DNA from: Flavobacterium crocinum | Lineage (GTDB): Bacteria; Bacteroidota; Bacteroidia; Flavobacteriales; Flavobacteriaceae | Direction: 5' to 3' | Length of the DNA stretch: 64,000 nt | Assembly: GCF_003122385.1 (NCBI RefSeq) | Contig: NZ_CP029255.1 | Location: 2,914,001-2,978,000, forward strand | In this document: positions 16,539-24,946 of the stretch, one piece after another | Numbering within the stretch: position 1 is the stretch's first letter | Layout of the letters: every line of letters starts with the position of its first letter | Program-made: the position numbers and the translations under genes | The notes under the pieces: model-generated | Told to the model about the DNA's origin: nothing | The model's database searches: none | The model's input: only the letters and a program-made list of their open reading frames with translations

Positions 16539-18317
16539 ATGCAATTATCTGTACTCTATAAAAAAATCCTGCCTTTTGTAAAACCTTACAGAAAAATGGT
16601 AATTGCTACTTTACTGCTTACATTTTTAGGATCTTTTGCAGCGCAGGTTAATGCAGTAATCTTAAAATATACTGTCGATACAATTAATAATTTGATGGTT
16701 GCGCATGAGCCTTTATCAAAAGGTTTTCATCTTTTAGGGATTATTAGTATTGTTTTGCTAGTCAAGGAATTGGTGAATTCTGTTGTTCAGTTTGGCCAGA
16801 AATTTTATGGTGAAAAACTCCGTATTTTTATTGCTCGTGATATTTCTCAAACCATAGTAGAAAAAATTCTAAGCTACAGAATGGAATTTTATACTTCTGA
16901 TGAAAATGAAAGCGGGAAACTGCAAACCAGAATTGATGCCGGAATCAGCAGTTTGACACGATTAGTCCAAAACTTTTTTATTGATATTCTTCCCTTATTT
17001 GCTAATGCTTTTGTGGCTTTGGTTATTATGTTTTATGCCAATGTTTATGTCGGCTTGGTAAGCTTATGTATTATTCCGATTTACTTTTATATTAGCCAAT
17101 TGCAAGCAACAAGATTAAGCGGATTCAGAAGAAGAATGCGTAATTATCGGGAAACTAAAAATAACGGAATCATAAGTTTAATCGAATCAATAACGGTGAT
17201 TAAATCTTTTGTACGCGAATCTACAGAAGCGGATCGACATGAAAAGATTCAGTTTGAAATGACCGAGAATCAACTGGAAACCCGTAAAACCAGTTTTATT
17301 TTTGAAAGTATTAAAAGTTTTGTGGAACAGATTGGAGTTGTAATCATCATAATCCTGACCGCTTATTTTGTATTGAATAATCAAATGACCATTGGGGCAA
17401 TTATGTTTCATATTATGTTGTTTAATAATGTTTCGTCGCCAATTCGTCAATTACATCGAATTTATGATGAAGTAAACGATGCCTTAATTTATTCTGAAGG
17501 TTTCTTTGATATTCTGGAAGCAGAAAAAGAAGTGGAGACTAGCGGTAATTATATCCCCGAAAAAATTATCGGATTAATCGAAGTCAAAAATGTTGATTTT
17601 GTTTATCCAAACGGAACTCAGGCATTGTACGATATAAATTTTACGGTTAAACCGAATGAAACTTCTGCTCTGGTCGGATTAAGTGGTGCCGGGAAAAGTA
17701 CTATTATTAATTTACTGGATAAATTTTATCTGCCATCGTCAGGTCAGATTTTGCTGGATGGAGTGGATTTAGCAGATTACAATACCGATTTTCTGCGTAA
17801 AAACATCGGTTTGGTTCTACAGAAAAACCACATTTTTAAAGGAACGGTTGCAGAGAATATTTTATACGGAAAACCTGAAGCTTCTCAGAAAGAAGTTATC
17901 GAAGCAGCAAAACAAGCCTACATTCATGAACAGGTAATACAGTTACCAAAGGGGTACGATTCGGATGCACATTTACTTTCGGGCGGACAGCAACAACGAA
18001 TTGCCATTGCAAGGCTTTTTCTTAAGAATCCACCCATCATTTTTCTGGATGAACCAACAGCAAGTTTAGATGCTATTGCTACCGAGCAGATTAAAAAATC
18101 TTTAGATGCCATAAAAAAAGACAGAACCGTTATTATCATTTCGCATAGTATTTCTCAAATAATCGATGCGTCCAATATCATTGTTTTAGAAAAAGGAAGA
18201 TGTGTCGAAAAAGGAACTCATGATGAATTGTACGATAATAAAGGAACCTATTATCAAATATTTATGGCAATGGCCAATAGTTTAAATATTGATAAAATCA
18301 CACAGACTTTCGATTAA
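16539..18317 (+). CDS. ABC transporter, fused permease and ATP-binding protein (MsbA/MDR-like)
   Basis: 592 aa half-transporter that should dimerise in the inner membrane. Six transmembrane helices lie within residues 1-310. The nucleotide-binding domain at 345-580 has Walker A GLSGAGKST, signature LSGGQQQR, Walker B IIFLDEPTASLD and the switch His in IISHSIS. It belongs to the exporter class that moves lipids or drugs outward; substrate unknown. Its last 20 bases overlap the 3' end of the converging DUF2809 gene, leaving no room for a separate terminator. Confidence 0.9.
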   Translation: MQLSVLYKKILPFVKPYRKMVIATLLLTFLGSFAAQVNAVILKYTVDTINNLMVAHEPLSKGFHLLGIISIVLLVKELVNSVVQFGQKFYGEKLRIFIARDISQTIVEKILSYRMEFYTSDENESGKLQTRIDAGISSLTRLVQNFFIDILPLFANAFVALVIMFYANVYVGLVSLCIIPIYFYISQLQATRLSGFRRRMRNYRETKNNGIISLIESITVIKSFVRESTEADRHEKIQFEMTENQLETRKTSFIFESIKSFVEQIGVVIIIILTAYFVLNNQMTIGAIMFHIMLFNNVSSPIRQLHRIYDEVNDALIYSEGFFDILEAEKEVETSGNYIPEKIIGLIEVKNVDFVYPNGTQALYDINFTVKPNETSALVGLSGAGKSTIINLLDKFYLPSSGQILLDGVDLADYNTDFLRKNIGLVLQKNHIFKGTVAENILYGKPEASQKEVIEAAKQAYIHEQVIQLPKGYDSDAHLLSGGQQQRIAIARLFLKNPPIIFLDEPTASLDAIATEQIKKSLDAIKKDRTVIIISHSISQIIDASNIIVLEKGRCVEKGTHDELYDNKGTYYQIFMAMANSLNIDKITQTFD

Positions 18318-18681
18318 GAAAATTCGAAGTAAATCTTTCTACAATAAAAGCAGTTAGTATTCCAAAAGTATAGGCAATAATATCCGACCATAAAAATCCC
18401 TGACCTAACACGTATCTTCCAAAAAGAGTTTTTCTAAGTTTTATTATCCATTCGCTCTGGTATAATTGCAAAAATTCAATGCCATAACAAATCAACAGAG
18501 AAAGCAATGCAATTAAGAAAGTATTTTTAAACGGAAGAAATATTCGAACTAAAAAATAAATCATTACAGCATATAAAAAATCGCCTATCCATAATGGAAT
18601 GAAAGAGATTTTTCTTGAAAGGATTCCGAGGAAAATGATGAAGAAGAAAATTATGGTGTAGTAGATTCTTAGTTTTTTCAA
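18298..18681 (-). CDS. DUF2809 family membrane protein
   Basis: About 127 aa with four predicted membrane helices and the WIGDFLYA, GIEFLQLYQ and QGFLWSDIIAYT motifs of DUF2809. Role unknown. The frame is open back to TTG 18708, but a -7 element (TAAATTTG, minus strand) covers 18706-18713, so that codon would lie at the promoter itself. I therefore prefer TTG at 18681, giving MKKLRIYYTIIFF, a normal N-in membrane start. No ATG is available before residue 39. The 3' end overlaps the ABC exporter gene by 20 bp in opposite orientation. Confidence 0.7.
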   Translation of the reverse strand: MKKLRIYYTIIFFFIIFLGILSRKISFIPLWIGDFLYAVMIYFLVRIFLPFKNTFLIALLSLLICYGIEFLQLYQSEWIIKLRKTLFGRYVLGQGFLWSDIIAYTFGILTAFIVERFTSNFLNRKSV

Positions 18682-18705
18682 GTTTAGAAGGGATTTGGTT
18701 AAAAG

Positions 18706-18713
18706 CAAATTTA
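18706..18713 (-). promoter_or_regulatory. -7 element of the DUF2809 gene
   Basis: Plus-strand CAAATTTA equals TAAATTTG on the coding strand, 24 bp before the TTG at 18681. It decides against the longer start at 18708. Confidence 0.45.
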
Positions 18714-18742
18714 TATGAAATTTTTAAAACAAATTAAGTCTT

Positions 18743-18875
18743 GTTTGTCATTCCGAGGAACGAGGAATCACACTCGTGATTCGACAAAGATTGGCGATTC
18801 TCCTTGCGGAGTTTCTAGTATGATTGCTTCGCCAGTTCGTTATCACTCGTGTCCTCGTTCCTCGGAATGACAAAC
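18743..18875. repeat. REP/MITE-like palindrome, 24-bp perfect termini
   Basis: The 24 bases at 18743-18766 (GTTTGTCATTCCGAGGAACG and four more) are exactly complementary to 18852-18875. Inside, CACTCGTG recurs at both ends (18771, 18844), so the pairing extends, and the 70-bp middle contains smaller hairpins. No open frame. A second element with related termini lies at 59908-59993. It makes up most of the 313-bp gap between the DUF2809 and GH88 genes; the remainder is AT-rich and shows nothing else. Confidence 0.85.
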
Positions 18876-18994
18876 GAAACCAAAAATCCTAAAACAAGGT
18901 AATCAATAATCCAATTCTAGGCATCTAAAAATACAAAACCCAAATCGATTTACTTTATTTCCTAAATTTATCGATTAAACAAACTATCGACCAC

Positions 18995-20173
18995 ATGTAT
19001 ACAAGATTTTTTACGCTACTTACTGCTTTGTTTCTTTTAGGAAATCAAGGTTATTCTCAAAAAAACAAAACGTTTAATATTACAAAACAGTTGGAATATT
19101 GTGCAGAACAAGCTTCTAAAACATTAAAAGTAATTCCAAACGACGGAACTTCACCAAGAACAGTTCCAAACGGAAGTAAAGAATGGAAATTTGTTGGCTA
19201 CAAAGACTGGACAAGCGGATTCTGGCCTGGCGAATTGTGGTTTTTATATGAAGCAACAAAAGATAAAAAATGGGAAAAAGAAGCCGATAAATTCAGTCGT
19301 TTTTTAACGCCTTTGTCTGTCAGCAAAGCCGGAGATCACGATTTAGGTTTTCAGGTTTTTAATAGTTTCGGAAACGGATACAGATTGACTAAAAATCCGG
19401 AATACAAAGAAATTATCCTAAAAACTGCTGATACTTTGGCAACACTTTTTAATCCTAAAGTAGGAACAATTCAGTCCTGGCCTCATAATAAAATGGGCGG
19501 TCATAATACTATTATTGATAATATGATGAATTTGGAATTATTGTTTTGGGCTTCAAAAAATGGCGGAAATAAAAAGTTATACGATATTGCCGTAAAACAT
19601 GCCGAAACGACAATGGCGAATCATTTTAGACCGGATAATACTTCTTATCACGTGATCATTTATGATTTTGAAACTGGTAAAAAAATAAAAGGAAGAACTG
19701 CTCAGGGGTACAGTGATGACAGTATGTGGGCTAGAGGACAAGCTTGGGCAATTTATGGATTTACAATGACGTACAGAGAAACTAAAGATTTTAAGTTTTT
19801 AGATTTTGCTCATAAATTAGCAAGAGTGTATTTGGATAGATTGACCACAGAAGATTTAATTCCGTATTGGGATTTCAATGCGCCAAATATTCCAAACGAA
19901 CCAAGAGATGCTTCGGCCGCAGCCATTGTTTCTTCGGCACTTTTAGAGTTAAGTGCTTATACAAAAGACAAGAATTTGAAAAATGAGTATCTGACAAAAG
20001 CGAAAAAAATGATTGCTTCACTTTCAGATCATTATCAGAGTCATGACGTTAATTCGGCATTCTTATTACATTCAACTGGACATAAACCCGCGAACAGTGA
20101 GATCGATTGTTCTATAAATTACGCAGATTATTACTATCTTGAGGCATTATTAAGACTTCAGAAATTAAAATAA
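18995..20173 (+). CDS. Glycoside hydrolase family 88 (unsaturated glucuronyl hydrolase)
   Basis: 392 aa, signal peptide 1-21 (cleavage near YSQK), so periplasmic. Removes the unsaturated uronic acid left on oligosaccharides by polysaccharide lyases. The alpha/alpha-barrel motifs are clear: DWTSGFWPGELW, GDHDLGFQVFNSFGNGY, IIDNMMNLELLFWA and GYSDDSMWARGQAW, with candidate catalytic Asp residues in HDLGF and IDNMM. No SusCD pair or lyase lies nearby, so it is not part of a visible polysaccharide utilisation locus here. It is followed after 7 bp by a small lipoprotein gene. Confidence 0.9.
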   Translation: MYTRFFTLLTALFLLGNQGYSQKNKTFNITKQLEYCAEQASKTLKVIPNDGTSPRTVPNGSKEWKFVGYKDWTSGFWPGELWFLYEATKDKKWEKEADKFSRFLTPLSVSKAGDHDLGFQVFNSFGNGYRLTKNPEYKEIILKTADTLATLFNPKVGTIQSWPHNKMGGHNTIIDNMMNLELLFWASKNGGNKKLYDIAVKHAETTMANHFRPDNTSYHVIIYDFETGKKIKGRTAQGYSDDSMWARGQAWAIYGFTMTYRETKDFKFLDFAHKLARVYLDRLTTEDLIPYWDFNAPNIPNEPRDASAAAIVSSALLELSAYTKDKNLKNEYLTKAKKMIASLSDHYQSHDVNSAFLLHSTGHKPANSEIDCSINYADYYYLEALLRLQKLK

Positions 20174-20180
20174 AAAAATT

Positions 20181-20588
20181 ATGATCAAGAAAATAAGCCA
20201 AATTGCCTTTGCATTAACGATGGTATTAATGCTTGTAAGCTGTAAAAATACCAAGCAAAAGCTTCAGGAATATGTTGTAACTTATAATAAAACAATTGCT
20301 CCAGGTTTTAGGGCAGATGATGTAACGCTTACAACTGCCAGAGGTTATATAAATGATGATAAAATCGAACTGCGATTTGAAACCAATTTAGAGCAAAATG
20401 AAGCCAATAAGTCAGCGGCTGTAATTTCTTTTCCAAAATTGATAAAACAAATGCTTGACAAGGATCAGATTCCAAGACAATTAATTGAAGAAGGAGTTCA
20501 GTTTGATGTTTATTTTCTTGCTGATGATAATACCGTTTTAGATAAAGAGATTCTAAAAGGAGAATCACTGAAAGATTTTTTAAAATAA
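20181..20588 (+). CDS. Small lipoprotein, paralogue A
   Basis: 135 aa with a lipoprotein signal (lipobox LVSC, Cys21). The start KKISQIAFA and the stretch SCKNTKQKLQEYV are nearly identical to the product of the gene at 20844, and both continue with a similar alpha/beta pattern (INDDKIELRFETNLE, then IPRQLIEEGVQFDVYFLA). The family is unknown to me. It starts 7 bp after the GH88 stop codon, so it is probably co-transcribed with that gene, and it has its own terminator after it. Confidence 0.75.
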   Translation: MIKKISQIAFALTMVLMLVSCKNTKQKLQEYVVTYNKTIAPGFRADDVTLTTARGYINDDKIELRFETNLEQNEANKSAAVISFPKLIKQMLDKDQIPRQLIEEGVQFDVYFLADDNTVLDKEILKGESLKDFLK

Positions 20589-20625
20589 AATAATCGTTTT
20601 TACTCGCTTTAATTCTTACATAATG

Positions 20626-20663
20626 AAAGTCTCTTTAAATCAAGTTTAAGGAGACTTTTTTGT
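20626..20663 (+). terminator. Terminator after lipoprotein A
   Basis: AAAGTCTCTTTAAA at 20626-20639 pairs with TTTAAGGAGACTTT at 20645-20658 with one G-T position, followed by a T-run. Confidence 0.75.
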
Positions 20664-20781
20664 ATTTGCCGTTTAGTGTTAACTGTGAAATAAACCTTTT
20701 TATTCTTACAAATTCCCTGTTTTTATTCTTGTAAATGATTTGTATTCAAACGATTAAGAGTTAGTTTTTGTCGATTAAATG

Positions 20782-20812
20782 TTGTTTTTATATTATAAAT
20801 TAGTTATGTTTG
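20782..20812 (+). promoter_or_regulatory. Promoter of lipoprotein B
   Basis: TTG at 20782-20784, 20 bp, then TATGTTTG at 20805-20812, 31 bp before ATG 20844. It shows that the second paralogue is transcribed separately. Confidence 0.6.
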
Positions 20813-20843
20813 AGTTAAAAAATAACTATAAAACCAATAATTT

Positions 20844-21275
20844 ATGAAAAAAATTACCCAAATCGCATTTGCGTTCGCTTTTGCATTATTTTTAATTAGT
20901 TGTAAAAATACCAAACAGAAAATTCAGGAACATGTGAGTACTTACAATAATTCTTCTTCTATAAAAGGTCATGGAATTACAAGTACAGCCGCAAAAGCTT
21001 TCCTGAATGACAACAAAATTGAAATTAGAATCGAAACAAACTTAGAAGAAACAGACGAAAACATGAGAGCCTACAAAGAGTCGTTTCCTGACTTGTTGAG
21101 AGAAATGATCAAGAATAATCAAATCTCTACTGAATTAATCAATGAAGGAGTTTCTTTTGATGTTTATTTCTTAGCTTATAATAATGCTATTTTAGCACAA
21201 CAATTAGTAAATAAAGAAGAATTGGCAGTTTTAGAAGGAACTGCTGAACCAAATAAAGAAACAGCAAAATTGTAA
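20844..21275 (+). CDS. Small lipoprotein, paralogue B
   Basis: 143 aa, lipobox LISC (Cys20). It is a tandem duplicate of the gene at 20181: the shared blocks are KITQIAFAFAFALFLISCK, NTKQKIQEHVSTYN, FLNDNKIEIRIETNLEE and STELINEGVSFDVYFLA. The C-terminus is about 10 residues longer. Divergence is high enough that the duplication is old, and promoters and terminators separate the two copies. Expected location is the periplasmic face of a membrane; function unknown. Confidence 0.75.
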   Translation: MKKITQIAFAFAFALFLISCKNTKQKIQEHVSTYNNSSSIKGHGITSTAAKAFLNDNKIEIRIETNLEETDENMRAYKESFPDLLREMIKNNQISTELINEGVSFDVYFLAYNNAILAQQLVNKEELAVLEGTAEPNKETAKL

Positions 21276-21290
21276 TTAAAATTGACTTTA

Positions 21291-21324
21291 AAAAAGCCTC
21301 TTCAGAATTTTGAAGAGGCTTTTT
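21291..21324. terminator. Bidirectional terminator
   Basis: AAAAAGCCTCTTCA at 21291-21304 is complementary to TGAAGAGGCTTTTT at 21311-21324; converging genes on both sides end here. Confidence 0.88.
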
Positions 21325-21328
21325 TTAT

Positions 21329-22843
21329 TTAAGAGAACTGAGTAACATTTTTCAAATTATCAGGGAAATACATGTCTGATAAATTGGCAAATTCGTCACC
21401 TCGCATAAAAATATTAATATCCACATCGGCAAAACTGTTTTTGCCGGCTGCAGCTAAAAGTTCATTGGCAGAATGAAGTGTGTTTTTATGAAAATGATAA
21501 ACTCTTTCAGATTTATCGGTTACAACCAAACCTTTCATCAGCATTTTGTTTTGAGTCGCAACTCCTGTTGGACATTCGTTATTATGGCAACGAAGTGCCT
21601 GGATACAGCCTAAAGAAAACATAAATCCTCTTGCGCTGTTGCACATGTCTGCACCAAGAGCTACGGCATGTAAAATAGAATAACCAGAAATAATTTTTCC
21701 ACTTCCGATAATGCGCATTTTATCACGAATTCCTAAACGAACCAATGTTTGATTAACAAAAATCAATGCCGGTTCAAAAGGCATTCCAACACCATCGGCA
21801 AATTCTAAAGGAGCGGCACCTGTTCCACCTTCAGCACCGTCAACTGTAATGAAATCCGGGTAAATATCTTCATTAATCATTTCCTGACAGATGTTTTCAA
21901 ATTCTGCGGTATTTCCAATACAAAGTTTAAAACCAATTGGTTTTCCGTTTGATAAATCACGAAGCTGTTTTATAAAATGAATTAATCCTTTCGCATCAGA
22001 AAAAGCATGATGTCCGGGAGGAGAAAGAATCATAGTGTGAGGAACAACTCCTCTAATTTTAGCAATCTGCTCCGTATTTTTAGCAGCTGGTAATACTCCG
22101 CCGTGACCAGGTTTTGCACCTTGAGAAAGTTTGATTTCAATCATTTTTACATTGGGAAGATTTGCCTTTTCTGCAAAATTTTCCGGACTAAAATTTCCTT
22201 CTGCATCACGGCATCCAAAATAGCCTGTACCAATTTGCCAGGTAATATCTCCACCTCCGGCAAGATGAAATTCCGTTAGTCCGCCTTCTCCTGTATTTTG
22301 GTAGAAATTCCCTTTTTTAGCACCAATATTAATGGCACGAACTGCATGTTCACTCAATGAACCAAAACTCATTGCAGAAACATTAAATAAAGAAGCAGAA
22401 TAAGGTTGTTTGCAATCTTTTCCGCCAACCAATACGCGAGGCAATTCCTCGTTTACTTTTGCCGGAAAAATAGAATGTTTTATTCCTTCGTAGTTTTCGG
22501 TATTTAAATTTAATTGAGTTCCAAAAGGAGTGCTAGAATCAATGTTTTTAGCTCTTTGGTAAACCAGGGAACGCTGATTTCTGGAGAAAGGTTTTCCGTC
22601 TGTAGATCTTTCTATAAAATATTGCTGAATTTCCGGGGCAATCATTTCGAATAAATATCGGAAATAACCCAAGACTGGGAAGTTTCTTAAAATAGCATGT
22701 TTTTCCTGAGAGGCATTGTAAGCGCCTACAATTAGCAAAAGCGGAATAATAAAAACGAGTAAATAACCTCGCCCAGTGTAATAATAAATTGCAAGAACAA
22801 TTAGAAACAATAAGAATCCGTAAATAAAGAATTTCTTTCTCAT
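21329..22843 (-). CDS. FMN-binding glutamate synthase family protein, membrane-anchored
   Basis: 504 aa. Two hydrophobic helices at about 6-22 and 27-41 precede a GltB central/FMN-type TIM barrel: YSASLFNVSAMSFGSLSEHA, QGAKPGHGGVLP, DGAEGGTGAAPLEF and SLGCIQALRCHNNECPTGVA. The cysteines GCIQALRCHNNEC are in the place of the 3Fe-4S ligands of glutamate synthase. The glutaminase domain is absent, so it is not a complete glutamate synthase. Stand-alone members are widespread and their reaction is unsettled. It follows the NYN gene on the same strand after 36 bp. Confidence 0.85.
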   Translation of the reverse strand: MRKKFFIYGFLLFLIVLAIYYYTGRGYLLVFIIPLLLIVGAYNASQEKHAILRNFPVLGYFRYLFEMIAPEIQQYFIERSTDGKPFSRNQRSLVYQRAKNIDSSTPFGTQLNLNTENYEGIKHSIFPAKVNEELPRVLVGGKDCKQPYSASLFNVSAMSFGSLSEHAVRAINIGAKKGNFYQNTGEGGLTEFHLAGGGDITWQIGTGYFGCRDAEGNFSPENFAEKANLPNVKMIEIKLSQGAKPGHGGVLPAAKNTEQIAKIRGVVPHTMILSPPGHHAFSDAKGLIHFIKQLRDLSNGKPIGFKLCIGNTAEFENICQEMINEDIYPDFITVDGAEGGTGAAPLEFADGVGMPFEPALIFVNQTLVRLGIRDKMRIIGSGKIISGYSILHAVALGADMCNSARGFMFSLGCIQALRCHNNECPTGVATQNKMLMKGLVVTDKSERVYHFHKNTLHSANELLAAAGKNSFADVDINIFMRGDEFANLSDMYFPDNLKNVTQFS

Positions 22844-22879
22844 GTTTTTAAAGAATTAAAAGGTAATAAATGCTATAAT

Positions 22880-23659
22880 TTAGTTGAATCTTAAACGTAC
22901 ATAAACGTGTTTGATTCCTTTTTTGTCCGATTCTCTTTCATCAATTTCCAGAATATCAGTCAAAGATTTCAACATTGGTGTGAGCTTAGAAAAACCATAA
23001 TTTCGGGGGTCAAATTCAGGTTTTTTCTTTACGATTAAGTTTCCAACGTCTCCAAGAAAAGCCCAGCCGTCATCATCTTCGATATCTTCGATTGTGGCTT
23101 CGATAAGTTCAATGGTTTGTTTGTCAATTTTGTGTAATGCTTTTTCAGCAGGTTTTTCGACAGGTTTTTTGGTATCCGCAGCCGCGACTTTTGGTTTTTT
23201 CTTTTGAGTGGCTCCATCCAAAACTTCAATGTAAATAAATCGGTCGCAGGCTACAATAAAAGAACTTGGAGTTTTCTTTTCTCCAATTCCGATTACTTTC
23301 ATCCCTGATTCGCGGAGTCTAATAGCAAGACGAGTAAAATCACTATCGCTCGAAACAATGCAGAATCCATCTAGTTTTCCCGAATAAAGCAAATCCATTG
23401 CATCAATAATCAAAGCAGAATCTGAAGAGTTTTTTCCAACTGTGTAACTGTACTGTTGAATAGGAGTAATAGCATGCTCCAATAAAACACCTTTCCAGCC
23501 GTTTGCATTTGGTTTGGTCCAATCGGCATAAATTCTTTTGGTGGTTGGAGTTCCAAGCTTTGCAATTTCTTCCATCATGCCTTTTACATTACTATACGGA
23601 ACATTATCGGCATCGATAAGAACAGCTAGTTTTAAATCTTTCGAGTTGCTTAAAGCCAT
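22880..23659 (-). CDS. NYN (PIN-like) RNase domain protein with C-terminal OST-HTH/LOTUS domain
   Basis: 259 aa. NYN domain at 8-150: VLIDADNVPYSNVKG with the first acidic residues, SSDSALIIDAMDLLY, and FCIVSSDSDFTRLAIRLRE with the conserved Asp pair. A linker of Lys, Pro and Ala follows (about 155-190), then an OST-HTH/LOTUS-like winged helix, LGDVGNLIVKKKPEFDPRNY, ending with DEREsdKKG-type charge. Members are thought to be RNases with an RNA-binding module. The target is unknown. ATG 23659 fits the family N-terminus. Confidence 0.85.
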   Translation of the reverse strand: MALSNSKDLKLAVLIDADNVPYSNVKGMMEEIAKLGTPTTKRIYADWTKPNANGWKGVLLEHAITPIQQYSYTVGKNSSDSALIIDAMDLLYSGKLDGFCIVSSDSDFTRLAIRLRESGMKVIGIGEKKTPSSFIVACDRFIYIEVLDGATQKKKPKVAAADTKKPVEKPAEKALHKIDKQTIELIEATIEDIEDDDGWAFLGDVGNLIVKKKPEFDPRNYGFSKLTPMLKSLTDILEIDERESDKKGIKHVYVRLRFN

Positions 23660-23794
23660 TATTTTTAAATTAGGTAATTATTACTCTCAAAGTTAGAATT
23701 AAAATTGGTTTTTATAAAAGTAAAGGGAGGAATAAGTCATTTTTTAATCACTAATTAGTTTCATTATAAATAAGATTTGTAAGCTTTAAAATTA

Positions 23795-23818
23795 ATTAAA
23801 GATAAATTTGTCTTTTAT
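23795..23818. promoter_or_regulatory. Rrf2/NsrR-type operator copy 1, in front of the regulator gene
   Basis: 11-2-11 inverted repeat ATTAAAGATAA-AT-TTGTCTTTTAT. It differs by one base per half from the copy at 24909. It covers the TTTG (23807-23810) of the regulator's own promoter, so binding would block transcription. Confidence 0.75.
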
Positions 23819-23838
23819 GTAAAACCTCTATATCTTTG
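23807..23838 (+). promoter_or_regulatory. Promoter of the Rrf2 regulator gene
   Basis: TTTG at 23807-23810, 20 bp, then TATCTTTG at 23831-23838, 22 bp before ATG 23861. The -33 box lies within the inverted repeat. Confidence 0.65.
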
Positions 23839-23860
23839 TAAAGAATTAATTGATGAATGT

Positions 23861-24310
23861 ATGTTTTCAAAAGCGTGTGAGTACGGAATTAGAGCTTCTA
23901 TTTTTATTGCAACCAAATCTTCTAAAGGAATTAGGGTTGGAATAAAAGATGTTGCGAAAGAAATTGATTCTCCAGAACCCTTTACGGCCAAGATCATGCA
24001 GATTTTGACCAAAAACGGAATCATTCATTCGGCAAAAGGAGTAGGAGGTGGTTTCGAGGTTTCAAGCGAAGCTGTAAAATCAATAAAATTAATCCAGATT
24101 GTGGATGCAATTGACGGAAATAAAATTTACAGTGGTTGTGGGATTGGACTAAAAGAATGTTCTGAAGAGCATCCTTGTCCCATACATCATGAATTTAAAA
24201 AAATAAGAGGCCTGCTTTTAGAAATGCTGACTAAAACAACTTTAGAACAGCTGGCATCAGATGTAAAATCAGGCGATTTCTTCCTAAAAACATTAAATAC
24301 AAACGATTAA
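23861..24310 (+). CDS. Rrf2 family transcriptional regulator, NsrR-like
   Basis: 149 aa. A winged helix fills residues 1-70 (FSKACEYGIRASIFIA, GIKDVAKEIDSPEPFTAKI). Three cysteines, C93, C100 and C106 (CGIGLKECSEEHPC), are placed like the Fe-S ligands of NsrR and IscR, so it probably binds a cluster that NO destroys. Its neighbours (azurin, NO reductase, Ric/YtfE, nitrite reductase) and three copies of one inverted repeat in their promoters support a role as NO-sensing repressor that also represses itself. The NsrR assignment is inferred from cysteines and context; an IscR-like role is less likely because no isc or suf genes are near. Confidence 0.88.
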   Translation: MFSKACEYGIRASIFIATKSSKGIRVGIKDVAKEIDSPEPFTAKIMQILTKNGIIHSAKGVGGGFEVSSEAVKSIKLIQIVDAIDGNKIYSGCGIGLKECSEEHPCPIHHEFKKIRGLLLEMLTKTTLEQLASDVKSGDFFLKTLNTND

Positions 24311-24332
24311 CATTTAATAAATTATCTTAAAA

Positions 24333-24857
24333 ATGAATACAAAAACCAAAATTTCAGTACTAATCTTAATGGGATTTTTAGCAGTTACTTCTTGCGGTAA
24401 AAAAGAAACAGCTCCGGCTGATCAGACAGAAACAACTGAACCGTCTACAGAAGGAGAAGCGGCTCCGGTAACATCAACTGAAGAAAATGTATTAGTTATT
24501 GAAGGAAATGACCAAATGCAGTTTAATACCAATGAATTGAAAGCCGTTGCCGGAAAACCAATCAAATTGACTTTAAAGCATGTCGGAAAAATTCCAAAAG
24601 AAGCGATGGGGCATAATTTAGTGATTCTTCAGGAAGGAACAGACCAAGCTGCCTTTGCCTTAAAAGCAAATGACGCAAAAGCAACTGATTATATTCCTGA
24701 ATCTGAAAAAGCTTCTGTAATCGCTCACACTAAATTGTTAGGTGGAGGCGAAGAAGATACAATCGAATTTACAATTGATAAAAAAGGTTCTTATCCATTT
24801 ATCTGCTCTTTCCCTGGTCACGTAGCCATGATGAAAGGTGTACTAATTGTTGAGTAA
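24333..24857 (+). CDS. Azurin-like cupredoxin lipoprotein
   Basis: 174 aa. Lipobox VTSC (Cys21), a Thr/Glu/Pro-rich linker at 25-52, then an azurin fold. Type 1 copper ligands are visible: His94 (MGHNLVI), Cys158 (FICSFPGH), His163 and Met167, with the azurin spacing Cys-x4-His-x3-Met. It should carry electrons in the periplasm, likely to the NirK-type reductase encoded in the same island or to NO reductase. The gene is 22 bp after the regulator gene and probably in its transcript, so it is under the same operator. A terminator follows. Confidence 0.93.
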   Translation: MNTKTKISVLILMGFLAVTSCGKKETAPADQTETTEPSTEGEAAPVTSTEENVLVIEGNDQMQFNTNELKAVAGKPIKLTLKHVGKIPKEAMGHNLVILQEGTDQAAFALKANDAKATDYIPESEKASVIAHTKLLGGGEEDTIEFTIDKKGSYPFICSFPGHVAMMKGVLIVE

Positions 24858-24862
24858 ATAAC

Positions 24863-24900
24863 AAAGACTCCAAATACTGGAATAGGTTTGGAGTTTTTTT
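24863..24900 (+). terminator. Terminator after the azurin gene
   Basis: ACTCCAAA at 24867-24874 pairs with TTTGGAGT at 24887-24894, followed by seven T. It separates the regulator-azurin transcript from norB. Confidence 0.8.
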
Positions 24901-24908
24901 AAACACTA

Positions 24909-24932
24909 ATAAAAGATAAAATTATCTTTTAT
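24909..24932. promoter_or_regulatory. Rrf2/NsrR-type operator copy 2, in front of norB
   Basis: Perfect inverted repeat ATAAAAGATAA-AA-TTATCTTTTAT, 14 bp before the norB ATG. It is the best of the three copies and probably overlaps the core promoter, although no exact TAnnTTTG is present (TATCTTTT is closest). Confidence 0.8.
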
Positions 24933-24946
24933 TGAATAGAAAAAAG

